Shown: piece after piece, positions 23,912 through 31,269 of the stretch | Numbering within the stretch: the stretch's first letter is position 1 | Layout of the letters: the number at the start of each line of letters is the position of its first letter | DNA from: Candidatus Cacconaster merdequi | Lineage (GTDB): Bacteria; Bacteroidota; Bacteroidia; Bacteroidales; UBA932 | Assembly: GCA_018064345.1 (NCBI GenBank) | Contig: JAGHVK010000006.1 | Coordinates: forward strand, 1 to 42,993 | Reading direction: 5' to 3' | DNA length: 42,993 bases | Position numbers and translations under genes: made by a program | Notes under the pieces: model-generated | What the model was told of the DNA's origin: nothing | Databases searched by the model: none | Seen by the model: the letters and a program-made list of their open reading frames with translations, nothing else

Positions 23912-24762
23912 CAAATAATGATTTTGTCAAGATCTATAACAAGGATTCCTTCCGCACCGATTGCCTTCAACTGGCGCACTTTCTCCCAAAGAGAGGACTC
24001 TTCGACCACCGAATGCAAGGAACACCAGCCTTCGGAGGCGAGCGGCATCACAGTCGGGCTTCTCATCGCAGGAAGAATCTTTACAGCTTCATCAAGTGAT
24101 GCAGTCGGGATGTTCATCAGCAGATACTTCTTGCCCCGGCTCAACTTTTCGGAATCTATTCTGAAAAGGATTTCGTCGAGACTCGCACGTTCCTGCTGAG
24201 TGATATTCCTGTTTGCAATGAGTACCGCTTCGGACTCAAATACTCTTTCTACCTCAACCAACCCGTTGGACACCAAGGTACTGCCGGAAGAGACAATGTC
24301 GAATATGGCTTCGGATATGCCTGCTGCCGGAGATATTTCCACTGACCCGGTAATTACCTCTATCTTTGCGTTGATATTGTTCTCCCTGAGAAAATTACGA
24401 AGGATATTCGGGTATGATGTGGCTATGCGTTTGCCTTCAAAATAGGAAAGGCCTGTATATTCTTCGGTCTTTGGTATGGCAAGGCTGAGGCGGCAGGCTC
24501 CGAAGCCCAGCTTCGATGCCACTTCCACATCAGCGCCCTTTTCCGCCACCTCATTCAGTCCGACTATCCCCAGACTCGCTGTTCCGCTTTCCACGAGTTG
24601 CGGGATGTCATCATCGCGCATATAAAGAACTTCCATTTCAAAATTCTTTGCCTTCGAGAAGAACTTCCGTTTCGGTTCATCGATGTTGATACCGATACTT
24701 CTCAGGAGGTCGAGGCTGTCTTCATTCAGCCTTCCCTTTGACTGTAATGCAATCTTCAGCAT
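23911..24762 (-). CDS. hisG: ATP phosphoribosyltransferase, long form
   Basis: HisG catalyses the committed step, joining PRPP and ATP. The 283-residue protein is the long HisG type, with catalytic domains (MLKIALQSKGRLNEDSLDLL, ... LSYFEGKRIATSYPNILRNF, ... DIVSSGSTLVSNGL). A C-terminal regulatory ferredoxin-like domain (about 215-283, ending IGAEGILVIDLDKIII) normally binds histidine for feedback inhibition. No HisZ partner is expected for this form. I chose ATG 24762. A TTG two codons upstream is in frame. It is the first structural gene of the operon and follows the attenuator terminator by 33 bp. Confidence 0.96.
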   Translation of the reverse strand: MLKIALQSKGRLNEDSLDLLRSIGINIDEPKRKFFSKAKNFEMEVLYMRDDDIPQLVESGTASLGIVGLNEVAEKGADVEVASKLGFGACRLSLAIPKTEEYTGLSYFEGKRIATSYPNILRNFLRENNINAKIEVITGSVEISPAAGISEAIFDIVSSGSTLVSNGLVEVERVFESEAVLIANRNITQQERASLDEILFRIDSEKLSRGKKYLLMNIPTASLDEAVKILPAMRSPTVMPLASEGWCSLHSVVEESSLWEKVRQLKAIGAEGILVIDLDKIII

Positions 24763-24790
24763 ATTCAAACTAACTAAACCTGTTTCTAAA

Positions 24791-24823
24791 ACATTAAAGG
24801 CCTGCCTTTCCGGGCAAGCCTTT
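24791..24823 (-). terminator. Attenuator terminator upstream of hisG
   Basis: On the minus strand an 11-bp stem (AAAGGCTTGCC with GGCAGGCCTTT, one G-U pair) has the 6-nt loop CGGAAA. The following sequence AATGTTTTAG is only weakly T-rich. Its 5' arm shares GCTTGCCC with the antiterminator pairing described for the leader. Confidence 0.75.
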
Positions 24824-24834
24824 CATTATCCTTG

Positions 24835-24892
24835 AACAACAATCCGCTCACCCTATCTTTCAGATACGGTGATGATGATGGCGGTTGTTGTT
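24835..24892 (-). promoter_or_regulatory. Histidine operon attenuator: 1:2 and 2:3 pairing segments
   Basis: Segment 1 (24892-24881, AACAACAACCGC, the Asn-Asn-Asn-Arg codons of the leader) can pair with segment 2 (24847-24835, GCGGATTGTTGTT) with a single bulged A. Segment 2 extended upstream contains GGGTGAGC (24853-24846). This can pair over eight positions, two of them G-U, with GCTTGCCC (24819-24812), the 5' arm of the terminator. Stalling at the His codons would mask segment 1 and favour the antiterminator. Termination of leader translation at 24860 would cover GGGTGAGC and favour the terminator. This is the architecture of ribosome-mediated attenuation. Confidence 0.8.
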
Positions 24893-24898
24893 TGACAT
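24860..24898 (-). CDS. hisL: Histidine leader peptide (MSNNNRHHHHRI)
   Basis: A 12-codon frame starts with ATG 24898 and stops with TGA 24862-24860. It encodes MSNNNRHHHHRI with four consecutive His codons (CAT CAT CAT CAC). It lies 15 bp after a perfect TATATTTG promoter element and 98 bp before the hisG ATG, followed by the attenuator hairpins. By analogy with enterobacterial HisL it should serve as the sensor of charged tRNA-His, not as a functional protein. Confidence 0.82.
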   Translation of the reverse strand: MSNNNRHHHHRI

Positions 24899-24912
24899 TT
24901 TCATTACGGGTA

Positions 24913-24920
24913 CAAATATA
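24913..24920 (-). promoter_or_regulatory. Promoter -7 element of the his operon
   Basis: The minus strand reads TATATTTG (TAnnTTTG). TTG triplets 18 and 22 bp upstream could serve as the -33 box and lie in the last codons of the acyltransferase gene. The expected transcription start leaves fewer than about 12 nt before the leader-peptide ATG. Confidence 0.7.
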
Positions 24921-24933
24921 CTACGTTTTTTCT

Positions 24934-25983
24934 TTATTCAATCAACTTCAGCAGAAAATTCATAGCCTTGGAGCAAGCTATCACCACAAATGTGACTACC
25001 GCCCAAATTACAATGGCAGGGCAAACCACACCGGAACTTTCATACAATGCAGACAACAGTATAATCAACAAGATTGAACTCACATATATCTCAAAAGAAA
25101 TGTCACCAAGCCATTCACACAGCCTGTTGTCAAGACTGACAATCGGCTTGGCAGGCATCTGGCTGATTATCATCAACATCGTTATTACTGCCATGAACTC
25201 TGTCCTTACAGGAGCAGGAATATGGTTTCCGTATAGACCGGAAGTAAGAAAGAGAATCCAGGCAATCAGACATACCGCTTTTGATGATGCCAGCCTCTCT
25301 ACAAACGGGTTTCTGCCTTTTGCCAGCAATCCAAGGAACACTCCTCCGAAAAGGCAGTCAATCCCTGATGTCCCCCAAAACCGATATAGGAAAGTATCTT
25401 TGCCGACTAAAGCATAAATTCCCCACTTCGCCAGTGCCCAACTTATACATATCGCTGCAGAAACATAGAGGAGCCTGCTTTCCTTGATTCTCGTAAAGAA
25501 AGGGAAGACAAGATAGAAGAAAATCAGCGAGCCAAGGAACCACAGATGAACCAAAGGAAGAATTCCGGTAGATGTACAGAAGGGAATGTTTGGAAAAGGT
25601 ATTATGTAAAGCCACAATCCTTTGTTCAATATTTCATCCGACCTTCCGAGGAGGGAGAAAACGACTATGGAAATAATAATGTACGAATAATAAAGCGGCA
25701 AGAGTCGTTTTGCTTTTTTCTTGTAGTAGGCAGATACTGAAGAAACCGGCTTGCATCTGTACCCGGCAAGAAAACCGCTAAGGACAAAGAATATGTAGGC
25801 GCAACAGACTGGTAGCGGGATCTGCAAATCATCCAATCCACCCCCCCATTTTCCAAAATCGGCCTGGAAAGTGTGTCCCCACAGCAAAATCAGCGCTGCC
25901 AAAGCTCTGATGCCATTCAATCCTTTCAGGCGGTTTCCCATAATTCCGTCAGAATTGACGGCAGAAATGTTCTTTGATGACAT
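24934..25983 (-). CDS. Acyltransferase 3 family membrane protein
   Basis: The 349-residue protein has about ten hydrophobic helices and the acyltransferase 3 signature near the start: LNGIRALAALILLWGHTF with the conserved His. Such proteins transfer acyl groups, often O-acetyl, to sugars of surface polysaccharides or other extracytoplasmic acceptors. The substrate cannot be read from sequence. There is no C-terminal SGNH domain. I chose ATG 25983 (MSSKNISAVNSDG), preceded by a good promoter. A later ATG 42 nt downstream (MGNRLKGLNG) is also possible. The longer frame back to 26145 would run through the divergent promoter region and the start of queG. Confidence 0.88.
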   Translation of the reverse strand: MSSKNISAVNSDGIMGNRLKGLNGIRALAALILLWGHTFQADFGKWGGGLDDLQIPLPVCCAYIFFVLSGFLAGYRCKPVSSVSAYYKKKAKRLLPLYYSYIIISIVVFSLLGRSDEILNKGLWLYIIPFPNIPFCTSTGILPLVHLWFLGSLIFFYLVFPFFTRIKESRLLYVSAAICISWALAKWGIYALVGKDTFLYRFWGTSGIDCLFGGVFLGLLAKGRNPFVERLASSKAVCLIAWILFLTSGLYGNHIPAPVRTEFMAVITMLMIISQMPAKPIVSLDNRLCEWLGDISFEIYVSSILLIILLSALYESSGVVCPAIVIWAVVTFVVIACSKAMNFLLKLIE

Positions 25984-26004
25984 ACTTATCTGAAACAAAC
26001 GGTG

Positions 26005-26012
26005 CAAATATA
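26005..26012 (-). promoter_or_regulatory. Promoter -7 element for the acyltransferase gene
   Basis: The minus strand reads TATATTTG, a perfect TAnnTTTG match 21 bp before ATG 25983. It is back to back with the putative queG element on the other strand. Confidence 0.6.
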
Positions 26013-26033
26013 AATAAAAAGCATAGTTTTTGC

Positions 26034-26041
26034 TAAATTTG
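26034..26041 (+). promoter_or_regulatory. Putative promoter -7 element for queG
   Basis: TAAATTTG matches TAnnTTTG, 75 bp before the queG start codon and directly before a GC-rich palindrome. No clear -33 box is seen. Confidence 0.45.
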
Positions 26042-26045
26042 CGAA

Positions 26046-26071
26046 GGGCTGCCGGGCCCGGCAGAGAGCCC
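26046..26071 (+). repeat. GC-rich inverted repeat in the queG 5' region
   Basis: CTGCCGGGCCCGGCAG (26049-26064) is a perfect 16-bp palindrome. An outer GGGCT/AGCCC pair (26046-26050 with 26067-26071) extends it with a four-base bulge. It begins 5 bp after the putative -7 element in otherwise AT-rich intergenic DNA, so it may be a repressor site or a structured mRNA leader. It has no T tract and does not look like a terminator. Confidence 0.5.
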
Positions 26072-26116
26072 TGATTCCGGCGGTCCGCAAGTCCATAAAG
26101 CCTCTGCAGCAAGCAA

Positions 26117-27025
26117 GTGATTGACAAGCAAAAGATAACCATCATCCCATCCGACTACGGATTTGTGGATTACGCGCCGGTGGAGGTCTCCAGCGTTCCA
26201 TCCGAACTGAAAGAGTCATTCCTGTCTTATCTTGAAAGAGGGTGCAATGCCTCGATGGACTATCTTGCAAGGAATATTGACAAACGTTTCAATCCCCGTG
26301 CCCTTGTTGAAGGCGCTATGACAATACTCTGTTTTCTGACCCCATACGGCCCGGACCACGGAGGGGTGGCCGGCTTTGCACAAGGAGAGGATTACCACAG
26401 TGCCATCAAAAGAAGGCTCTTCCGAGTAATGGAACATCTCCGGAAGCAGTGTCACACACTTGGACTCCCGCCTTTTGAAGGAAGAGCGTTCGTGGACAGC
26501 GCACCAGTGCTTGAAAGATATTGGGCCGCAAAGGCGGGGCTTGGCTTCATCGGCAGGAACAACTTCCTCATTTCCCCGCAGTTCGGGCTCAGAACAATAA
26601 TCTCGGAGATAATCTGCAACATTCCGTACGACAGTTTCGAGCCTCACGCTCCTACGGAAGTATCCTCCTGCGGGGAGTGCGGCAGATGCCGCGGGGCCTG
26701 CCCCACCGGAGCCCTCGAATGGAACGGAAAATCAAGCACCATCGATGCGGGACGGTGTATCTCTTACCACACAATAGAATCCAAGGACCTGTCGCCGGAT
26801 GCTGTGGACTGCAAAGGATGGATCTTCGGTTGTGAAGAGTGTCTCAAGGTCTGTCCCTGGAACAAAGATGTGGATGGTTGGGAAGAGTTGGAGAAGAACA
26901 AGGATATTTTCGTAAATTTGAAACCGGAAGATTGGAGGAAGATGACTCAGGAAGATTTCGACTCCCTCTTCCGGGATTCCGGGCTGAAACGCTCCGGATT
27001 GGAAAAAATCAAGAACAGCCTATGA
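26117..27025 (+). CDS. queG: Epoxyqueuosine reductase QueG
   Basis: QueG is the cobalamin-dependent iron-sulfur enzyme that reduces epoxyqueuosine to queuosine in the anticodon of certain tRNAs. The 302-residue protein contains the conserved VDSAPVLERYWAAKAGLGFI and GRNNFLISPQFG (about 118-155) with the catalytic Asp. Two [4Fe-4S] motif groups follow: SCGECGRCRGACPTGAL (about 185-200) and FGCEECLKVCPWNKD (about 236-250). It lacks the C-terminal HEAT-like extension of longer QueG. GTG 26117 is the only reasonable start, because TAA 26096-26098 closes the frame upstream. It overlaps the GSCFA gene by 4 nt. Confidence 0.95.
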   Translation: MIDKQKITIIPSDYGFVDYAPVEVSSVPSELKESFLSYLERGCNASMDYLARNIDKRFNPRALVEGAMTILCFLTPYGPDHGGVAGFAQGEDYHSAIKRRLFRVMEHLRKQCHTLGLPPFEGRAFVDSAPVLERYWAAKAGLGFIGRNNFLISPQFGLRTIISEIICNIPYDSFEPHAPTEVSSCGECGRCRGACPTGALEWNGKSSTIDAGRCISYHTIESKDLSPDAVDCKGWIFGCEECLKVCPWNKDVDGWEELEKNKDIFVNLKPEDWRKMTQEDFDSLFRDSGLKRSGLEKIKNSL

Positions 27026-27780
27026 TATCCAGAAAGGAAAGAATCTTAATGACAGGTTCCTGTTTCTCCACGGAGATAGGAAAACACCTCATTGAAGATG
27101 GTTTCGACGTGCTGCTCAACCCTTTCGGAATCCTGTTCAACCCTGCATCAATCGCCGATTCCATCACGAGGCTGGAAAGCGGTCGTAAATTCACGTATGA
27201 AGATGTGATAAGGCGGGTCGATGATGCCTCGAAAGGTGTTTTCTCCTATGTCTCTTTCAGCCATCACGGCTCTTTCGCACGTAATACGGCAGAACTCTTC
27301 CTTGAAGATGCCAATGCCGCGCTCAACAGGGCTGTAGAATATTTCAGTGAAGCTGACACTTGCATACTGACATTCGGGACATCGTGGGTGTTCCGCCATA
27401 ATGCAGATGGAAAGATAGTCGCCAACTGTCACAAAGTCCCCGCTCGCGAATTTACGAGGGAACTGCTGACGGTTGAAGATATAACGGCTCTTTACCGCCC
27501 GATAATCACCCGCCACCCGGAAAAGCGTTGGATTCTGACAGTCAGCCCGATAAGGCATACTGCCGACGGATTGCACGGCAACCAGGTCAGCAAGGCCACC
27601 TTGCTTCTGGCTGAGGAATCCCTCGTAAGGGAGTTCAGCGGACAGGTGGAATATTTCCCTTCATACGAAATAATGATTGACGAACTGCGTGACCACAGCT
27701 ACTATGCTCCCGACGGTTCGCACCCCACCGCTGAAGCAGTGGAACACATATACCACAGATTCATCTCCGGACAGGAATAA
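27022..27780 (+). CDS. GSCFA domain protein
   Basis: The 252-residue protein begins MISRKERILMTGSCFSTEIG. This includes the GSCFA motif that names the family, followed by NPFGILFNPASIADSI. The family is thought to be SGNH-hydrolase-like; DGSHPTAEAVEHIY near the C-terminus would fit the Asp-x-x-His end of such enzymes and the GSCFS Ser the nucleophile. The biological substrate is unknown. The ATG overlaps the queG stop codon (ATGA). Earlier in-frame starts lie inside queG and were rejected. No signal peptide is visible, suggesting a cytoplasmic location. Confidence 0.9.
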   Translation: MISRKERILMTGSCFSTEIGKHLIEDGFDVLLNPFGILFNPASIADSITRLESGRKFTYEDVIRRVDDASKGVFSYVSFSHHGSFARNTAELFLEDANAALNRAVEYFSEADTCILTFGTSWVFRHNADGKIVANCHKVPAREFTRELLTVEDITALYRPIITRHPEKRWILTVSPIRHTADGLHGNQVSKATLLLAEESLVREFSGQVEYFPSYEIMIDELRDHSYYAPDGSHPTAEAVEHIYHRFISGQE

Positions 27781-27818
27781 GGACCCGTTTTGAAACCCAA
27801 TGAAATAACTCACATACA

Positions 27819-29975
27819 ATGAAACATATACTGACAATCCTCGCTCTCACTTCGGCCTTCACTCTGGGAGCACAGAATCCAAAAGAACTCATCAATCAGA
27901 ATCCTGAAAGGCTCGCAGGTGTATTCCACTCCTACGAAGCACCGGCAACCATCGCTGACACTCCCGCCCCAAGCGGATACAAGCCATTCTACGTCAGCCA
28001 CTACGGCAGGCACGGCAGCAGATATATGACCTCTTACAAAGAGATGGACAACCTGTGCCGGATTTTCGGTGAGGCCGCCGACAAAGGGCTTCTGACCAAC
28101 GAAGGAATGCAGCTCTTCCGCGATTTGAAGCAACTGAGAGAGACCCATCAGGACATGCTCGGATATCTTACCCAAAAAGGTTCCCTGGAGCATCAGGGAA
28201 TCGCCCACAGGCTGTATGAAAGAGTGCCGCAGGTCTTCAAGCAGAAAGACCGCAGGGAGGTGATGGCCGCCTCCAGCACCATCCAGAGATGCATACAGAG
28301 CATGGCGAATTTCCAGATGCAGCTGAAAGCTGATGCACCGGAACTGAATATCAGTATGTACACAGGTGACAGATATATGCATTACATCCTCAAGGGCGGG
28401 TCCAAACCTTTCGACAAAGCCCGCCACAATGCCACACTTGATTCGGTCCTCCACGCGGATTTCAACCCGCAGAGAGTGATGTCCGCCTGGTTCAACGACA
28501 CAGAGAAGGCTTCAGAAATCCTCTCTCCCTACAAGGATGCCCATCAGATGTGCTACCGTCTTTTCTATGAGGCAAGCATCACCCAGTGCCTTGATGAGGA
28601 CATTCACGACATATACAACTATTTCACTGATGATGAGCTGTTTGCACTTTGGGAATGCGACAATATGAATCACTACGACAATATGGGATGGTCCGCAGAG
28701 AACGATAACGCCCTTGAAAACACATCCACCGCAATACTCAGGGATATCATCGAGAAAGCTGACGCTGCAGTGGAGGGGAACAACCGCGCAGCGGACTTCC
28801 GTTTCGGACACGACTCCGGACTTCTTCCTCTCATCTGCCTGCTCAAGCTCGAAGGAATGGAGAATCCTGTCCCGATGGCAAAGGCTTCTAAAGAGAACGG
28901 AGCATTCATCTTCGACCTGATGCCGATGGGCTCGAACCTCCAGCTCATATTCTACCGGAACAAGAATAGCGACATACTTGTGAAGATTCTGCGCAACGAA
29001 CGCGAGACAACAATCCCGGCACTCAAGACCTGGTCAGGCCCATATTACAAATGGGATGATTTGCGCTCATATTTCGCATCTCTCTGCGGTTACCGCAACC
29101 TGCGCCTTCTTTATTGGAACATCCAGAACGGAATGTGGGACGGACAGGACGACAACTACGACCGCTTCGTCGCCTGGGTCAGCAGCCGGAATCCCGACAT
29201 CTGCGTATGGTGCGAGGGTCAGAGCATCTACTACAACGGAACCGCCGACTATATGAAGCCTCAGGAAAGATACCTTGTGGACGGATGGAAGGAACTTGCT
29301 GCACGCTACGGCCATCAGTACGTTTATGTCGGAGGCCATCGCGACAGCTATCCGCAAGTGATAACTTCCAGGTATCCTATTGAAAACGTTGAGCGGATCG
29401 TAGGAGCAGAGCCCGACAGCGTCGTGACTCACGGTGCCGGATGGGCCACTATGGACGTTTTCGGCAAGAAGCTCAACATTGTCACGCTGCATACCTGGCC
29501 ACAGAAATGGGCATACCGTGCCACCGACCAGGAGGCCAGCCGCAACGCAAACGAAGGTGACAAGTACCGCAGGATGGAGATAGAGTACATCTGCAACCAC
29601 ACCATCCTCACCCACCCTGACTCAGCCGATGAATATTGGATGATGATGGGAGACCATAACGCCCGCTCACGCGTGGACAACGACTTCTACAACTATCCTG
29701 AAGATGACACCCGTTTCCTTGTACACGACTTCATCCTCAACAGCACACCGTACGTGGACGTAATCAAGGACCGCTATCCAAAGAAATTCATCTCATCGAC
29801 ACACGGGCAGAGCCGCATCGACTTTGTATATCTTTCCCCTGCACTCAACAAAAAAGTCGTAGATGCTTCAATCATCTACGACTCATATACCGAGCCTGTA
29901 AGGAATCCGGCGCACGTGTCGAACTTCTGGCACCCGTCGGACCACAGACCGATTATTGTTGATTTCCAGTTGTAG
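27819..29975 (+). CDS. Secreted histidine phosphatase fused to endonuclease/exonuclease/phosphatase domain
   Basis: A signal peptide (MKHILTILALTSAFTLGAQ) starts a 718-residue two-domain protein. Residues about 25-420 are a histidine (acid) phosphatase of MINPP/phytase type with SHYGRHGSRYMT (about 58-69, catalytic His in RHG) and FGHDSG (about 328-333, proton donor His-Asp). Residues about 427-718 are an EEP-fold domain with LLYWNIQNGMW, VWCEGQ (metal Glu), MMGDHNARS (about 610) and the terminal HPSDHRPIIVDF. Both active sites look complete. The pair could remove phosphodiester and phosphomonoester groups from one substrate outside the cytoplasm. The substrate is unknown. Its 3' end overlaps the transporter gene by 23 bp, convergent. 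Confidence 0.9.
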   Translation: MKHILTILALTSAFTLGAQNPKELINQNPERLAGVFHSYEAPATIADTPAPSGYKPFYVSHYGRHGSRYMTSYKEMDNLCRIFGEAADKGLLTNEGMQLFRDLKQLRETHQDMLGYLTQKGSLEHQGIAHRLYERVPQVFKQKDRREVMAASSTIQRCIQSMANFQMQLKADAPELNISMYTGDRYMHYILKGGSKPFDKARHNATLDSVLHADFNPQRVMSAWFNDTEKASEILSPYKDAHQMCYRLFYEASITQCLDEDIHDIYNYFTDDELFALWECDNMNHYDNMGWSAENDNALENTSTAILRDIIEKADAAVEGNNRAADFRFGHDSGLLPLICLLKLEGMENPVPMAKASKENGAFIFDLMPMGSNLQLIFYRNKNSDILVKILRNERETTIPALKTWSGPYYKWDDLRSYFASLCGYRNLRLLYWNIQNGMWDGQDDNYDRFVAWVSSRNPDICVWCEGQSIYYNGTADYMKPQERYLVDGWKELAARYGHQYVYVGGHRDSYPQVITSRYPIENVERIVGAEPDSVVTHGAGWATMDVFGKKLNIVTLHTWPQKWAYRATDQEASRNANEGDKYRRMEIEYICNHTILTHPDSADEYWMMMGDHNARSRVDNDFYNYPEDDTRFLVHDFILNSTPYVDVIKDRYPKKFISSTHGQSRIDFVYLSPALNKKVVDASIIYDSYTEPVRNPAHVSNFWHPSDHRPIIVDFQL

Positions 29976-31251
29976 CCGGATTGTGCCTGTACTTGAATAC
30001 AAGGGCGAATACAATGCCGACGAGGAGCGCGAACCCTGCAAATACATACCAGGCATTTGACCATCCTGCCATAAGCTGACCGAAATCCTCGACACCGAGA
30101 GTGAAGTGGTTCACCACTGCACCGGCGCAGTACGATCCGAGAGTTGCTCCGAGGCCGTTGGTCATCACCATAAACACACCCTGTGCGCTTGAGCGAATGC
30201 TGACATCCGTGTTCTGGTCTACGAAGAGAGAGCCTGATATATTGAAGAAATCAAATGCAACTCCATAGACAATCATCGAGAGGATGAAGAGGATAAGTCC
30301 GAAACCGGTCGGCGAACCTGCTCCGAGAAGTGCGAACCGGAGGAACCACGCGATGAAAGATATTATCATAACCTTCTTGATTCCGAACTTGCGGAGGAAG
30401 AACGGGATCAACAATATGCAGAGAGTCTCGGAAACCTGTGATATTGAAGACAGGAAAACATTATTCCTGACAGCAAAAGCATCGACATAGTCTGCCGATT
30501 TGCCAAAAGCATCAAGGTATGGAGTGGCAAAACCGTTCGTTACCTGGAGGCACATTCCCAAAAGGAAGGAGAAAATGAAGAAAATGCACATCCTTTTCTG
30601 CTTGAACAGGGTGAATGCACGAAGTCCCATAGCATCCACTATCGAAGCATTCGCCTGTGCCTTTGCGACAGGGCACTGAGGCAGAGAGAAGGAGTAGGCG
30701 AAAAGCACGAGTCCCCAGACAGCAGAAACCATCATCTGCATATAGGTGTTCTTGAACCCCGTGAAATTGACAATCCACATTGAAAGGATGAACCCTATCG
30801 TACCGAATACCCTGATTGGTGGGAAATCCTTCACGGTGTCCATACCCGCAGAGGTCAATGCGCTGTATGAAACTGAATTGCCAAGAGCGATTGTTGGCAT
30901 GAAGAATGCCACACTCAACGCATAGAATGGGAAAAGCTGTCCGAAGGTGACAGAATCTCCGTACTTCATCCCCATAAATGCCGCGAGGGCCATGAAAACG
31001 GATGCGAGCAGATGGCAGATTCCGAGAAGACGCTGGGCAGGAATCCAGCGGTCAGCCACAATACCCATCAAAGCAGGCATGAAGAGAGATACAATTCCCT
31101 GTATTGCGAAGAATGAGCCGATCTTGGCGCCCATTCCCACACGGCCGAGGTATATGCCAAGAGAGCAGAGGTATGAACCCCATACCGCAAAGATGAGGAA
31201 GTTCATCACGATGAGCCTGAGCCTCATCTGTTTTTGTTGTTTTGTTGCCAT
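29953..31251 (-). CDS. MFS transporter, nucleoside:H+ symporter (NupG-like)
   Basis: The 432-residue protein has about 12 hydrophobic helices and a start (MRLRLIVMNFLIFAVWGSYL) typical of the nucleoside:H+ symporter family (NupG/XapB). RWIPAQRLLGICHLLAS follows the second helix. It should import nucleosides across the inner membrane; the exact substrate is inferred from family resemblance. The gene follows the LptF/LptG permease gene by 18 bp and tgt, so the three are likely co-transcribed. Its last codons overlap the end of the convergent phosphatase-EEP gene by 23 bp, and no terminator is visible. Confidence 0.88.
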   Translation of the reverse strand: MATKQQKQMRLRLIVMNFLIFAVWGSYLCSLGIYLGRVGMGAKIGSFFAIQGIVSLFMPALMGIVADRWIPAQRLLGICHLLASVFMALAAFMGMKYGDSVTFGQLFPFYALSVAFFMPTIALGNSVSYSALTSAGMDTVKDFPPIRVFGTIGFILSMWIVNFTGFKNTYMQMMVSAVWGLVLFAYSFSLPQCPVAKAQANASIVDAMGLRAFTLFKQKRMCIFFIFSFLLGMCLQVTNGFATPYLDAFGKSADYVDAFAVRNNVFLSSISQVSETLCILLIPFFLRKFGIKKVMIISFIAWFLRFALLGAGSPTGFGLILFILSMIVYGVAFDFFNISGSLFVDQNTDVSIRSSAQGVFMVMTNGLGATLGSYCAGAVVNHFTLGVEDFGQLMAGWSNAWYVFAGFALLVGIVFALVFKYRHNPATTGNQQ

Positions 31252-31269
31252 TTGTATTGATTGTTGATA

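Noticed and set aside
24869..24880. The CAT-repeat upstream of hisG as a simple sequence repeat
   Set aside because: The idea of a meaningless trinucleotide repeat was dropped because the frame has a start and a stop, is promoter-linked, and is flanked by three matching RNA pairings.
24934..26145. Extended acyltransferase start at 26145
   Set aside because: The extra 54 codons would cross the divergent promoter region and the queG start and do not look like acyltransferase 3 sequence. ATG 25983 follows a good promoter element.
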